Positions 24,870 through 33,096 of a stretch of DNA of 64,000 nucleotides are shown piece by piece. Where the stretch lies: positions 186,001 to 250,000 of the forward strand of contig NZ_CP099917.1 in assembly GCF_030994125.1 (NCBI RefSeq). The letters run 5' to 3'. Under the pieces are notes generated by a model, which saw nothing but the letters and a program-made list of their open reading frames with translations, was not told where the DNA came from and did not search any database. Numbering within the stretch: the first letter of the stretch is position 1; each line of letters begins with the position of its first letter. Origin of the DNA: Pseudoalteromonas xiamenensis. Lineage in GTDB: Bacteria; Pseudomonadota; Gammaproteobacteria; Enterobacterales; Alteromonadaceae. A program made the position numbers and the translations under genes.

Positions 24870-26102
24870 ATGAAAACGTTTAATTTGAGCACATTGGCTT
24901 TCGCACTAGTGGCATCTAGTTCTGCGTTTGCAAGTTCAATCGCAATTACAAACGCAACCATTCACACAGCGACAGATAGTGGTGTACTGAAAAACGCTAG
25001 TTTGGTGATTACAGATGGCAAAATTTCGGCTATCAACCCAAGTGAAGTCAAAGCGGATACGGTAATCGATGCGCAAGGTGGTATTGTCACGCCAGGTCTT
25101 ATTAGTTCAATGAACCAATTGGGACTCGTTGAGGTTGGTGCTGTTGGTGGTTCTCGCGATGCAGGGGACGACAAAGCCGGTATCGATTTTGATCCGAGCA
25201 TGGCCTACAACCCTCGTAGTTCACTGGTGGCTTATGCGCGCAAAGGCGGGATCACACAAGATCTTATCGCACCTACCGGAGGTGATACGATTTTCGCTGG
25301 TCTTGCTGCTGCGGTTGAGCTGACAGGCGCATTTGATAGCGTCATTGGTAGCCAGAAAGCGCTAGTCGTCGAAATGGGTGAAAAAGACAAGGGCTCTCGC
25401 GCTATGTCTTATAAAACCCTTGTTGATAAGTTGGAAAGCCATAAGCAAAAGCTTGCTAAGAAAGATGACAAGAAAAAAGACGAAACACCAAGTACTGAAG
25501 ATCAAGTTCTAACCAAAGTACTTGCTGGTAAACTGCCTGTTGTTGTTGAAGTACAACGTGCTGCAGACATCATGCAGCTGCTTAAAATCAAAGCACAGTA
25601 CAACCTCAATCTCGTGCTGTGTGGAGCGAATGACGCGGTGTTAGTTGCGGACGAAATCGCAAAGGCAAATGTGCCCGTTATTTTCAGCGCGATGGACAAC
25701 TTACCCGGTAATTTCGATTCAATGCACGCGAACCTAGCAAACGCTGGCAAACTTGAAAAAGCGGGTGTTAAAGTGATGCTTACAGTCGCAGGTGATGCAA
25801 GCCATAATATGTATCAATTGCGTTTTGATGCAGGTAACGCGGTGTCTTATGGTATGAGCTACGATGGTGCAATCAAGGCTGTAACTTCAAACGTTGCGGA
25901 CGTATTTGGACTAACGGGTGGCAAAATTGCGGTAGGACAAAAAGCAGACGTTGTTCTTTGGAATGGCGATCCTCTTGAGCTGAGTTCTCATGTCGTTAAG
26001 ATGTTTATTAATGGTGAAGAGATTTCAACACAATCACGTCATGACAAGCTTCGTGACCGATACATGAAAAAATCGGACATGCCTGCGGGTTACACAAAGT
26101 AA
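24870..26102 (+). CDS. Amidohydrolase-like protein lacking metal ligands
   Basis: A 410-residue paralogue of the upstream protein with an ordinary signal peptide (FALVASSSAFA-SS) instead of a lipobox. At the position of HSH it has MNQ (residues 81-83, TPGLISSMNQLG), and the later HNH and HH ligands are replaced too (VEVQ, LCGAN). It therefore probably lacks catalytic metal and may act as a partner or regulatory subunit. A Lys-rich insert (KLAKKDDKKKDETP) interrupts the barrel. AAGGAGG lies 6 bases before the ATG. A strong bidirectional terminator follows. Confidence 0.8.
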   Translation: MKTFNLSTLAFALVASSSAFASSIAITNATIHTATDSGVLKNASLVITDGKISAINPSEVKADTVIDAQGGIVTPGLISSMNQLGLVEVGAVGGSRDAGDDKAGIDFDPSMAYNPRSSLVAYARKGGITQDLIAPTGGDTIFAGLAAAVELTGAFDSVIGSQKALVVEMGEKDKGSRAMSYKTLVDKLESHKQKLAKKDDKKKDETPSTEDQVLTKVLAGKLPVVVEVQRAADIMQLLKIKAQYNLNLVLCGANDAVLVADEIAKANVPVIFSAMDNLPGNFDSMHANLANAGKLEKAGVKVMLTVAGDASHNMYQLRFDAGNAVSYGMSYDGAIKAVTSNVADVFGLTGGKIAVGQKADVVLWNGDPLELSSHVVKMFINGEEISTQSRHDKLRDRYMKKSDMPAGYTK

Positions 26103-26125
26103 CCTGGATCATTGAGCGAAATATA

Positions 26126-26154
26126 AAAAAGGCCTGATTTAGTCAGGCCTTTTT
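26126..26154. terminator. Bidirectional terminator
   Basis: AAAAAGGCCTGA pairs with TCAGGCCTTTTT around a 5-nt loop. A and T tracts on the two sides serve both the amidohydrolase pair (+) and the convergent metallopeptidase gene (-). Confidence 0.9.
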
Positions 26155-26204
26155 GTTTCGTCGAAACCGTTTCCCTTTACAACGCGCGTTAAACGCGTGA
26201 CTGC

Positions 26205-28685
26205 TTACATTAGTTCTTTCAATCGGGCTGTTTTAACGAGTTTTACGGGTTCGCCATCCACCTCTAGAATAGCTTCAATGCGGAGTAAATCATCTTCGCT
26301 AAATGCATTCGGAATGGACACAACCAATGGCCACTGCTTGTGCTCGTATGGTTCGATTTTAACGGGTAGGCGAGTTTGAATTTGCGCATGCGAAGTTGAT
26401 GTTGGAACATAGGATACTCGAATTTCACCCTGCGTTTCACCAGAATAAGGGCCCGTCAGTGATACATCCAAACGGATGTTTTTGTCATGAACTGCTGCGT
26501 GAGAATTTAACCACACACCATCAAAACGGGTCGTGGGTTGCGTGATTTTATTGACGAGTGACAAATTCCCCACCTGTATGTGAGATTCAATCATCATCTC
26601 TTCAGCGTTAGCCGGCACAGATAATGGCGTTTTGACGTTACTTTTCGAAAGGCGAGTTTCGACAGTATCCTGCTTAATCGCATTATGGTTAGCGTCTCTA
26701 TACGTGACTTTCGAACTGAGGTGCGCAGCTTGACCATAATGGTAGGTCGCAAACAAATAAGGCTGTTGTTTATTAAAATCAATTTTTGCGGAAATACCAA
26801 ATAACGATTGAATCGCGTCGTTATGTGACTCGTTGTTATTTGCTGACAACAACTGTAGCCAAGAGTCTGTTGTCAAGGCAAGCTGTTGCGACATGTGGAT
26901 CGGATCAGACTTCTTGGCGAGTTCAAGTAACGTTTTCACTTGCTCATGGCAAGTAGGGATTAATGCTGAAAAGTCCTCGCAGGTTGAAAAAAGTTGATAG
27001 AGTGTTTGCCAGTCATTTATACCCCAAGGGTTCGGGCTTCCTTTTACTGCTTTTGTGGTATAGGGGGTTGGCAGCTTTGGTGAAATCTTGTGGTTGTTGT
27101 TTTGAGCTAAAATGCTCATCTTATCCAACGTGACCTGCTTAACCATCTCATCATCTAGTGCAAGTGGGATACGCTGTATCTCATCTGAGGCGCTGATGTT
27201 GAGGATCAACTTGCCTGTGGTTGGTTCTTTTTCAACGAGTAAGGAAAGCGTCGAATCCACCATTAGTTTGTCAGAAATACGTTTTGACAACGAATACGTT
27301 TGAAGTTCGTTTGATGGTGCACTGACTTCGAGCGTTTCGCCATCAATCAGTAAGATACGAAGTGCATCGTCGTTTCCTTCCGGTTCTTTACCTTGATATG
27401 TTTTTCGGTATTGCTCACGCTCAGTGGCAAGCTTAGTAATAACAGACATACCAATTTGACCACGTTTAAGCTGTTCTGGAACGAATTGAACATCAATACC
27501 CATCGTGTTTGTTGCTGTCGCTGAATGCGCAAAATCCATGATTGGCATCGGCGTTTTCATGGTAGGAATAACATCAAGTCGCGAAAGTTTTCCTGAATCG
27601 GTATTCCTCACCCAATAGTACTCGCCATCTTGCTCCCAAGGTCCTTCGACGATATTGAAGGTCGGCGCTACGTTTGACACGAATTGTGCGAATTCCTCTT
27701 CTACTTTATGCCAATTCGGAAAGGTTTCTTTAAGCAGTTTATTCGCGACAGGCAATGTATTTTCACTGTGCGGATTCGCGGCCATTAACCGTCTCATAAA
27801 GTGCTGGAAGTAAAGCGCACGTTCGGGATCATTTAACAGAAAGTGAATGATGAAAAAGTTCAGACCGCGTTCTAAACGAGGTGAATCATTGATTTGTTCT
27901 ATAGTGGGTTTGTTCGCGGCGTAATATTGTTTAAGCCCAGTAATGAGGTAGTTCATTGGTGCTCTGTCGAAGACCATGACATTAAGCTGCTTTTTGTCTG
28001 GGTCGTATACGTGGTGGGCGATGGAATCCGCGAGACCTTCCGTAATCCAATTTGGTGCCCAGCTTGAATGCCCCGTCAATGCCATATGAAATGCGTGCAT
28101 CGTTTCATGAATGACGATATAGCGTTGATGATGATAACGATGACTGGGGAAATTATACCCTGCGCGGTTATAAAACATCGTTTCACCACCCGCCGTATCA
28201 TGAACGCCACGCAGGAAGCCATCATCGAGCATTGCCTCTTTAACGCGTGCTCGAGTTGAACCGTACACCACCGCGATTCGTTGATTATCAATGTTTGAAG
28301 GTTCAGCACCAAAAAGAGCAACATAATGAGGATAGGACAGTTCTAACAGTTCTAAATACAGTTTTACTTTTTCTTCAGGAAGATCGCTTTTAAGCGCGAA
28401 ATGCTTACTGACCCACCAATTATAGCCACGGCTATTTGTGATCTTGCCTTCGCTGTAAGTGTAGGGAATGGTTTTCCCAAGATATTGAATATCAATATGG
28501 TTGAGCGTGGAAACTCGACCTGCGACGGTAATATCAGCGTTCATTTGCTTTGGAGTGGGGACGGACAACATCGTTTCGTTTGACGTTAAGGATTGGCTAA
28601 GTGTAGGTTCAGACTGACAACCGCTTAACAAAAGCGAACTTGAAATGAGAGCCGCAAGTAGGGAACGTGGATGTGTTTTTTTCAT
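26205..28685 (-). CDS. Lipoprotein zinc metallopeptidase
   Basis: An 826-residue lipoprotein: lipobox LLLSGC with Cys23, then a gluzincin-like active site HETMH (residues 193-197) with a third ligand Glu in WITEGLADSIAHH about 19 residues later. The 600 residues after the catalytic part look like beta-rich domains, possibly for substrate or surface binding, with no family I recognise. The start at 28685 (MKKTHPRSLLAAL) has AAGGT upstream; the in-frame extension to 28748 would run through the operator. That operator (28723-28740) closely matches those of the hydroxyproline cluster, so a role in releasing hydroxyproline-containing peptides is inferred. Exact substrate unknown. Confidence 0.8.
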   Translation of the reverse strand: MKKTHPRSLLAALISSSLLLSGCQSEPTLSQSLTSNETMLSVPTPKQMNADITVAGRVSTLNHIDIQYLGKTIPYTYSEGKITNSRGYNWWVSKHFALKSDLPEEKVKLYLELLELSYPHYVALFGAEPSNIDNQRIAVVYGSTRARVKEAMLDDGFLRGVHDTAGGETMFYNRAGYNFPSHRYHHQRYIVIHETMHAFHMALTGHSSWAPNWITEGLADSIAHHVYDPDKKQLNVMVFDRAPMNYLITGLKQYYAANKPTIEQINDSPRLERGLNFFIIHFLLNDPERALYFQHFMRRLMAANPHSENTLPVANKLLKETFPNWHKVEEEFAQFVSNVAPTFNIVEGPWEQDGEYYWVRNTDSGKLSRLDVIPTMKTPMPIMDFAHSATATNTMGIDVQFVPEQLKRGQIGMSVITKLATEREQYRKTYQGKEPEGNDDALRILLIDGETLEVSAPSNELQTYSLSKRISDKLMVDSTLSLLVEKEPTTGKLILNISASDEIQRIPLALDDEMVKQVTLDKMSILAQNNNHKISPKLPTPYTTKAVKGSPNPWGINDWQTLYQLFSTCEDFSALIPTCHEQVKTLLELAKKSDPIHMSQQLALTTDSWLQLLSANNNESHNDAIQSLFGISAKIDFNKQQPYLFATYHYGQAAHLSSKVTYRDANHNAIKQDTVETRLSKSNVKTPLSVPANAEEMMIESHIQVGNLSLVNKITQPTTRFDGVWLNSHAAVHDKNIRLDVSLTGPYSGETQGEIRVSYVPTSTSHAQIQTRLPVKIEPYEHKQWPLVVSIPNAFSEDDLLRIEAILEVDGEPVKLVKTARLKELM

Positions 28686-28722
28686 TTTTGTTTTACCTTG
28701 ATCTAACGCACTGCAAGCAGTG

Positions 28723-28740
28723 TATATTGTATGCAATATA
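28723..28740. promoter_or_regulatory. Hydroxyproline-regulon operator, metallopeptidase copy
   Basis: TATATTGTATGCAATATA is an 18-bp near-palindrome and differs by one base from the 16-bp core ATATTGTATACAATAT found at 34489 and 39226. It lies 38 bp upstream of the metallopeptidase ATG and would fall between a -35-like TTGCTT and a -10-like TATACA on the minus strand. Confidence 0.72.
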
Positions 28741-29013
28741 AAAAGCAATTATCAAACAACAATACTCACTATGGATATCACTTCAAAAGACGTCGCAAAG
28801 TCAGGCGCGATAGTTAGTCACTTTGGTTGGACGCGAACTTCATGGAAACAGTTGAACGGTTAGCATGGTATGAATTCTTTGCGGTCTGATCGATATACAT
28901 GACAACACCGGTTGAGCATGGCGGAGTTGGTTTTAGTAATGTAGAGCGGGGGGCGATTCAGGGCATAATTCCGTTCTTTCTGTAGTTGTAATAATATTTT
29001 ACATTGACATCTT

Positions 29014-29036
29014 CTGCCGACATCGAATTTCGGCAG
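29014..29036. repeat. Hairpin CTGCCGA/TCGGCAG
   Basis: Perfect 7-bp arms around the 9-nt loop CATCGAATT. No gene end is adjacent that would need a terminator. Possibly part of a decayed mobile element. Confidence 0.4.
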
Positions 29037-29149
29037 GTAAAGTCAACCTTGAAAGATAAAGCATCTTACGGAAAGTTGATTACCGTTGAATCACATGATT
29101 TCCCAAGAAATAAGGATTTATACTCTAAGGCTGTTTAGAGCGAGAAGCG

Positions 29150-29197
29150 GATCTTGCTAGAATTTGAACCTGAGTGCAAAATGCAAGATCTGACCCC
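29150..29197 (+). repeat. REP-like element, left copy
   Basis: GATCTTGC (29150-29157) pairs with GCAAGATC (29183-29190), and TGCAAGATCTGACCCC occupies 29182-29197. The same 16-mer with two changes appears in inverted orientation at 30221-30236, across the lipoprotein gene. Sequences of this kind are known to me as the flanks of REP-associated Y1 transposases in marine gammaproteobacteria. Confidence 0.5.
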
Positions 29198-29341
29198 AAG
29201 TGTTTGATTGATGGTTTGAATGTTGATTGCTCTTTGTCGAACCCACCTCCCGTTTGCACATACCGGAGTAAAGGGCCTTAGACTTGCGCTATTTTGAACT
29301 CTGATACTATGGATACGAATAAAGACAACAGGATATTTCCT

Positions 29342-30190
29342 ATGAAACTTAGAAAACTTGCATTACCAGTCTTAACAACAATCATGTTGAGTGCATGTGG
29401 CTCGACGCCTTCAATGCCAGAAGCATTAGAACAATCTAATTGGCGCTTTGATAGCACCGATAGTTTTGCTTATCGACTTGTACGAACAACTGGTATGGAT
29501 GGCGTTTTAGATGCCAAACGCCCTAATGATTCTACTTATGGTGGTGGAACTGGCTGGGCAGCTTTTGGTAATTCGCTTGCTTCTGGAGGTTCACTTCTGA
29601 CTTCAGGTCTAAGTGCATTGACAGTTGGATTCTTTTCTCCTGAAAGCGATGCATCTGGTTTCAATTTCATTGTCGGTTTAAACGCAACTGATAATATAGA
29701 GGCGTCAGACGCATTTAAGGAAGAGTTATACCGTTATTTTATGTCAGTTTACAACGTCAGCAAATCTGACATTGATTATGAAGAATTTAACGCAGGAAAA
29801 GTATTTCAGTTAAGAATTGGTTTTGACATTGGCAACTGCAAAGAAAGAACCCTCGAATATGTATCATTGCTAAAAGATACAAACGCGGAAAGTCGAGTCC
29901 TAAATTTTGTCAAAGACTACGGTTGCTATGTTCGCATGGGTATACCGGAATCTAATCTTGCGGGAGGTTTACTCGATAGCTCGGCAATTGCTCGAAGTAG
30001 AGGTTTTATGGGTTACGTTACTTTGGAGAAAATGCAAGCAAGTCTGAGTAAAGAACAGTATGTTTATGTTCCTCCACACAAATATAGAATTGCAGCTAGT
30101 GAAAAAGCTGTGTATGTGAAATTAGATCCTTTCCCAGCAGTTTACAGTAAAGATAAAGTTCATCTTTTCGTTAAAAATTCCGCAGAGTGA
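29342..30190 (+). CDS. Hypothetical lipoprotein flanked by inverted repeats
   Basis: A 283-residue lipoprotein starting at ATG 29342 (MKLRKLALPVLTTIMLSAC-GS), lipidated Cys about residue 19. I do not recognise a family. A Gly/Ser-rich hydrophobic segment (GWAAFGNSLASGGSLLTSGLSALTVGFF) lies at about residues 78-105 and may insert into a membrane; the rest is mixed alpha/beta with four further cysteines. A longer in-frame start at 29294 would bury the signal peptide. It is the only gene between two inverted REP-like elements, so it may be a recently acquired cargo gene. Confidence 0.65.
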   Translation: MKLRKLALPVLTTIMLSACGSTPSMPEALEQSNWRFDSTDSFAYRLVRTTGMDGVLDAKRPNDSTYGGGTGWAAFGNSLASGGSLLTSGLSALTVGFFSPESDASGFNFIVGLNATDNIEASDAFKEELYRYFMSVYNVSKSDIDYEEFNAGKVFQLRIGFDIGNCKERTLEYVSLLKDTNAESRVLNFVKDYGCYVRMGIPESNLAGGLLDSSAIARSRGFMGYVTLEKMQASLSKEQYVYVPPHKYRIAASEKAVYVKLDPFPAVYSKDKVHLFVKNSAE

Positions 30191-30220
30191 TGCCTGTGGT
30201 TTTTCAACGTCTTGAACATC

Positions 30221-30245
30221 GGGGTCAAGTCTTGCACGGTGCAGG
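30221..30245 (-). repeat. REP-like element, right copy
   Basis: GGGGTCAAGTCTTGCA (30221-30236) is the reverse complement of the left copy at 14 of 16 positions, and runs into a small TTGCACGGTGCAG hairpin. The pair brackets 1.05 kb of DNA. Confidence 0.5.
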
Positions 30246-30365
30246 ATATAAATGTTCATAGTCCACTTTTGGCACTTAGCTGACTGACAGAACAGCCACC
30301 GATCACCGTCGCAATAAACTTTAATGCTTGGGATGAAACGATATTCGTAAGCCACAGCTGAAGAT

Positions 30366-30391
30366 CAAAACCGCCTTTACGTTAAAGGCGG
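30366..30391 (-). terminator. Terminator of the ParD-like/map/RidA operon
   Basis: On the minus strand CCGCCTTTA/TAAAGGCGG (9 bp, loop of 3) is followed by TTTTG. It lies just after the RidA stop codon. Confidence 0.8.
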
Positions 30392-30403
30392 TGATTCTAT
30401 TGG

Positions 30404-30754
30404 CTATATTTCACAAGCAACGACAAAAGCAATTTCTACTTTGTAATTTGGGTCGGCTAATTCGGCTTTGATGCACGCTCGGCTGGGTGCGCATCCTTCA
30501 GGTAACCAACTATCCCACGCTTCATTGAATTGAGCTAAGTACGCGAAATCCGTTAGGTATATTGTCGCTGACAAAATTTTGCTTTTGTCACTCTTAATTT
30601 GAGCCATCGTTTGTTCTGCTTGAGCAAAAATTTGCAATGTTTGTGACTTTGCATCGGCCATTTCATCGTTAGCCACTTCAACAAAGTGACCCATTCCGTT
30701 GAAAACAGTTGCATCTGACCAGCGTTTTGTGGGATTTAAACGTATGATATTCAT
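30404..30754 (-). CDS. RidA (YjgF/YER057c) family protein
   Basis: A 116-residue trimeric-type RidA protein. RidA itself deaminates reactive enamine/imine intermediates of PLP enzymes. The family pattern is present: FNGMGHFVEVANDEMADAKSQTLQIFAQAEQTMAQ, YLTDFAYLAQFNEAWDSWLPEGCAPSRACIKAELADP and VEIAFVVAC at the end. The usual Arg in the SRA stretch (PSRACIKA) is kept. Its ATG shares one base with the map stop (TAATG), so translation is coupled. Because the hydroxyproline pathways next door make pyrroline imines, a detoxifying role there is possible but unproven. Confidence 0.9.
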   Translation of the reverse strand: MNIIRLNPTKRWSDATVFNGMGHFVEVANDEMADAKSQTLQIFAQAEQTMAQIKSDKSKILSATIYLTDFAYLAQFNEAWDSWLPEGCAPSRACIKAELADPNYKVEIAFVVACEI

Positions 30755-31557
30755 TATTTTCCTAGGTAATTTTTGTGTAATGCGTGTTCTTCATCGCGCA
30801 AAGTCAGTACTTCAACGCCATTATCCGTCACGAGTAATGTGTGCTCAGCCTGTGCAGAGAGACCACCATCGGTTGTAATGACCGTCCAACCATCCTTCAG
30901 TGTCTTTGTACGGTAAGTTCCTTCGTTTACCATGGGTTCAATCGTAAATGTCATGCCAGGCTTTAATTTCATACCAGTATTTTTTGAACCATAATGCAAA
31001 ACGTTTGGTTCTTCGTGCATTTGACGGCCAATACCATGACCACAATATTCGCGAACGACTGAATAGCCAAGTTTCTCAACCTTCGATTGAATAGCGGCAC
31101 CTAAATCGCCAAGACGAGTATCTGGTTTAACGAGACTAATCGCTTCCCAAAGTGCGTGTATCGTCGAATCCACAAGCTTTTTTGCCTTGTCAGGTGCTTT
31201 TGGCATCACGTACATTTTACTGGAATCAGTAATGAACCCGTACTTTTCGAGCGTGATATCTATGTTAATGATATCCGAGTCTTGAAGGATAACCTCTTGA
31301 CTAGGTACACCATGGCAAACCACGTTATTGGGGGAGCTATTTAGCACATAGGCAAAGCCGTATTGACCTTTAGAGGCAGGCCGAGCGTGTAACGTGTTTA
31401 CAATGTAATCCTCGACGAAATCATTCAGGTCCATTGTTGAAAGCCCTGGGCGGATATAAGCATCAAGCGCCGCGAATACTCGCGCGAGGAGTTTGCCACT
31501 GACACGCATTTTGTCGATGTCGTCAGCCGATTTGATAACAACGTTACTCATTGGCAT
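30754..31557 (-). CDS. map: Type I methionine aminopeptidase
   Basis: A 267-residue enzyme removing the initiator methionine. M24 metal ligands can be placed in INIDITLEKYGFITDSSKMYVMP (two Asp; the second motif has DSS rather than the usual DTS), HGIGRQMHEEPNVLHYG (His), FTIEPMVNEG (Glu) and AEHTLLVTD (Glu). There is no N-terminal zinc-finger extension. Two in-frame ATGs (31557 and 31551) both overlap the end of the ParD-like gene; AAGGAGA serves either. It is probably a second, non-housekeeping map, because the standard one is usually next to rpsB; that is inference. Confidence 0.92.
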   Translation of the reverse strand: MPMSNVVIKSADDIDKMRVSGKLLARVFAALDAYIRPGLSTMDLNDFVEDYIVNTLHARPASKGQYGFAYVLNSSPNNVVCHGVPSQEVILQDSDIINIDITLEKYGFITDSSKMYVMPKAPDKAKKLVDSTIHALWEAISLVKPDTRLGDLGAAIQSKVEKLGYSVVREYCGHGIGRQMHEEPNVLHYGSKNTGMKLKPGMTFTIEPMVNEGTYRTKTLKDGWTVITTDGGLSAQAEHTLLVTDNGVEVLTLRDEEHALHKNYLGK

Positions 31558-31744
31558 TCATCTCCTTAGAGAGGAGTTCAAACTGGGCTTTAACTATATC
31601 GGCATAGGTTTGGTTTGGATTAAGCTCTAATAACTTACCAATTTTAATCCAATGTTCTGCTTGAGCGTTGATTGAGCGAGACATAATGCCGCTGGCGATG
31701 CGAAGTTCTTCATGAAGTTCGTCAGAAATTTTGACTATACCCAT
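31544..31744 (-). CDS. ParD-like small DNA-binding protein
   Basis: A 66-residue protein: GIVKISDELHEELRIASGIMSRSINAQAEHWIKIGKLLELNP. The beginning is a ribbon-helix-helix pattern, and the body fits the ParD-like family (PF11903) known to me for lying next to map genes. No ParE or RelE toxin gene is adjacent; map and RidA follow instead. An inverted repeat 12 bp upstream of its ATG is the obvious autoregulatory operator. It overlaps the map start, so all three genes form one operon. Confidence 0.78.
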   Translation of the reverse strand: MGIVKISDELHEELRIASGIMSRSINAQAEHWIKIGKLLELNPNQTYADIVKAQFELLSKEMNANE

Positions 31745-31755
31745 TAAATGTACCG

Positions 31756-31781
31756 TATATGATTTATATATACATCATATA
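31756..31781. promoter_or_regulatory. Inverted repeat, probable ParD-like autoregulatory operator
   Basis: TATATGAT (31756-31763) and ATCATATA (31774-31781) are perfect 8-bp arms around 10 bases, directly before the ParD-like ATG. The spacing is one helical turn between half-sites, as for ribbon-helix-helix repressors. Confidence 0.6.
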
Positions 31782-31857
31782 TTCAAGCGGCGCTATTGAA
31801 CAGCAAAACGTTGGATAGTTACGTATTGCTGTTCAATTTAGAGCAAATCGAAGCGTA

Positions 31858-33087
31858 CTAACTTAAACCAAACGGATCGTCCAAACTAAAGGAAGGTTCG
31901 GTAAACCATTTAGGGCCGCTTTCAGTCATGTAAAAGTGATCTTCTAGTCGAATACCGAATTCTCCAGGGATCACCAACATAGGTTCATTGCTAAAGCACA
32001 TTCCAACGGCTAAAGGTTGGGGGTTATCCTTTACTAAATAAGGCCATTCATGAATGTCGAGACCAATCCCATGACCGGTGCGATGAGGACATCCTGGCAA
32101 ATCATATTCTGGCCCAAGACCAACAGAGGCGAGATAACTGCGAGCCGCAAGGTCCACGTCACCGCATGGAAGGCCGAGTTTTGCCGCATTAAATGCGGCT
32201 GCTTGCGCGTTCTTTTCATGCTGCCACATTTGTTTCTGGTATTCCGAGGCTTCACCAAACACATAAGTTCTTGTGATATCGGATAGGTAGCTGTGTACCT
32301 TGCAACCCGTGTCGATTAACACGACATCACCGCGTTTTAAGGTTTGCGGTTCTTTAACGCCATGTGGAAAAGAGGACGCTAGGCCAAACAGAACGATGCA
32401 AAAATAATTACCGGGCGCACCAACGCGTTTATGCGCTTCATTAATAAACGCTTCAACTTCAACCGTGGTTATGCCTTCTCTTAGAATACTGGCTGCGGCC
32501 TTATGCACTTCTAATGTCATATCCATTGCGCGTTGCATAAGAGCAAGTTCATTCTCAGATTTATGCATACGACAATGTGCGGTTACCGCTTTGCCGTTGA
32601 TAAAGTTTAATGCAGGAGCAATTTGACGTACGCCATCAAATAAGAAAAACGATGCGCTCTCGTCCATGCCGATGGTTGCACTATCAGAAAGTCCCATCTC
32701 TTTTAAAACAGTAACAAAAAGTTGGTAAGGGCTCTCATGTTCCTGCCAAGAACGAATAGGGGCTTCTATCAATTGAAAATCTTTCAACGAACCAATTTCG
32801 AACGTCGGCGCGATATATTGAAATTGTCCATTGGCAGGTAGGATTGCGCCCACCATTCTTTCACTGGCATACCATTGCATACCGGTAAAATATTTGAGAT
32901 TGGTTCCTGCATTCAAATAAAGCGCGTCGATATTATTTGCTTGCATATAAGCTTGAGCTTGATGAATTCGAGCTTGGTACTCTTCTCGTTGAATGGGTAC
33001 CAAATCAGTTGTCATGTCAGTTAATTCGGCAAGTGCTTGTTCTTGTGTTTTGGTGCCGATACCAATCGGTAAATTTAAATCAATCAT
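31858..33087 (-). CDS. M24 family Xaa-Pro peptidase, copy 1
   Basis: A 409-residue cytoplasmic peptidase of the creatinase/aminopeptidase P group, expected to cut X-Pro or X-hydroxyproline bonds. Metal ligands are in VLIDTGCKVHSYLSDITRTYVFG (two Asp), HRTGHGIGLDIHEWP (His), CFSNEPMLVIPG (Glu) and GIRLEDHFYM (Glu). The N-terminal creatinase-N domain (residues about 45-190) has YLNAGTNLKYFTGM. AGGAGAAC precedes the ATG. It is 9 bp downstream of the D-hydroxyproline dehydrogenase gene in the same leftward operon, controlled by the 34489 operator. Confidence 0.9.
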   Translation of the reverse strand: MIDLNLPIGIGTKTQEQALAELTDMTTDLVPIQREEYQARIHQAQAYMQANNIDALYLNAGTNLKYFTGMQWYASERMVGAILPANGQFQYIAPTFEIGSLKDFQLIEAPIRSWQEHESPYQLFVTVLKEMGLSDSATIGMDESASFFLFDGVRQIAPALNFINGKAVTAHCRMHKSENELALMQRAMDMTLEVHKAAASILREGITTVEVEAFINEAHKRVGAPGNYFCIVLFGLASSFPHGVKEPQTLKRGDVVLIDTGCKVHSYLSDITRTYVFGEASEYQKQMWQHEKNAQAAAFNAAKLGLPCGDVDLAARSYLASVGLGPEYDLPGCPHRTGHGIGLDIHEWPYLVKDNPQPLAVGMCFSNEPMLVIPGEFGIRLEDHFYMTESGPKWFTEPSFSLDDPFGLS

Positions 33088-33096
33088 GACGTTCTC

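Larger units (their letters stand above)
28686..29341. other. Intergenic region with repeats (656 bp)
   Basis: Contains the GntR-type operator for the leftward metallopeptidase, a hairpin (29014-29036) and a REP-like element (29150-29197). Short open frames lack ribosome binding sites and family resemblance. The segment looks like decayed mobile DNA. Confidence 0.55.

Noticed and set aside
29150..30245. Intact transposon or insertion sequence
   Set aside because: No transposase frame and no target-site duplication that I can identify; only inverted REP-like ends are seen.
31544..31744. Canonical ParDE toxin-antitoxin locus
   Set aside because: The downstream gene is a complete methionine aminopeptidase and no ParE/RelE-like small toxin frame is found on either side.
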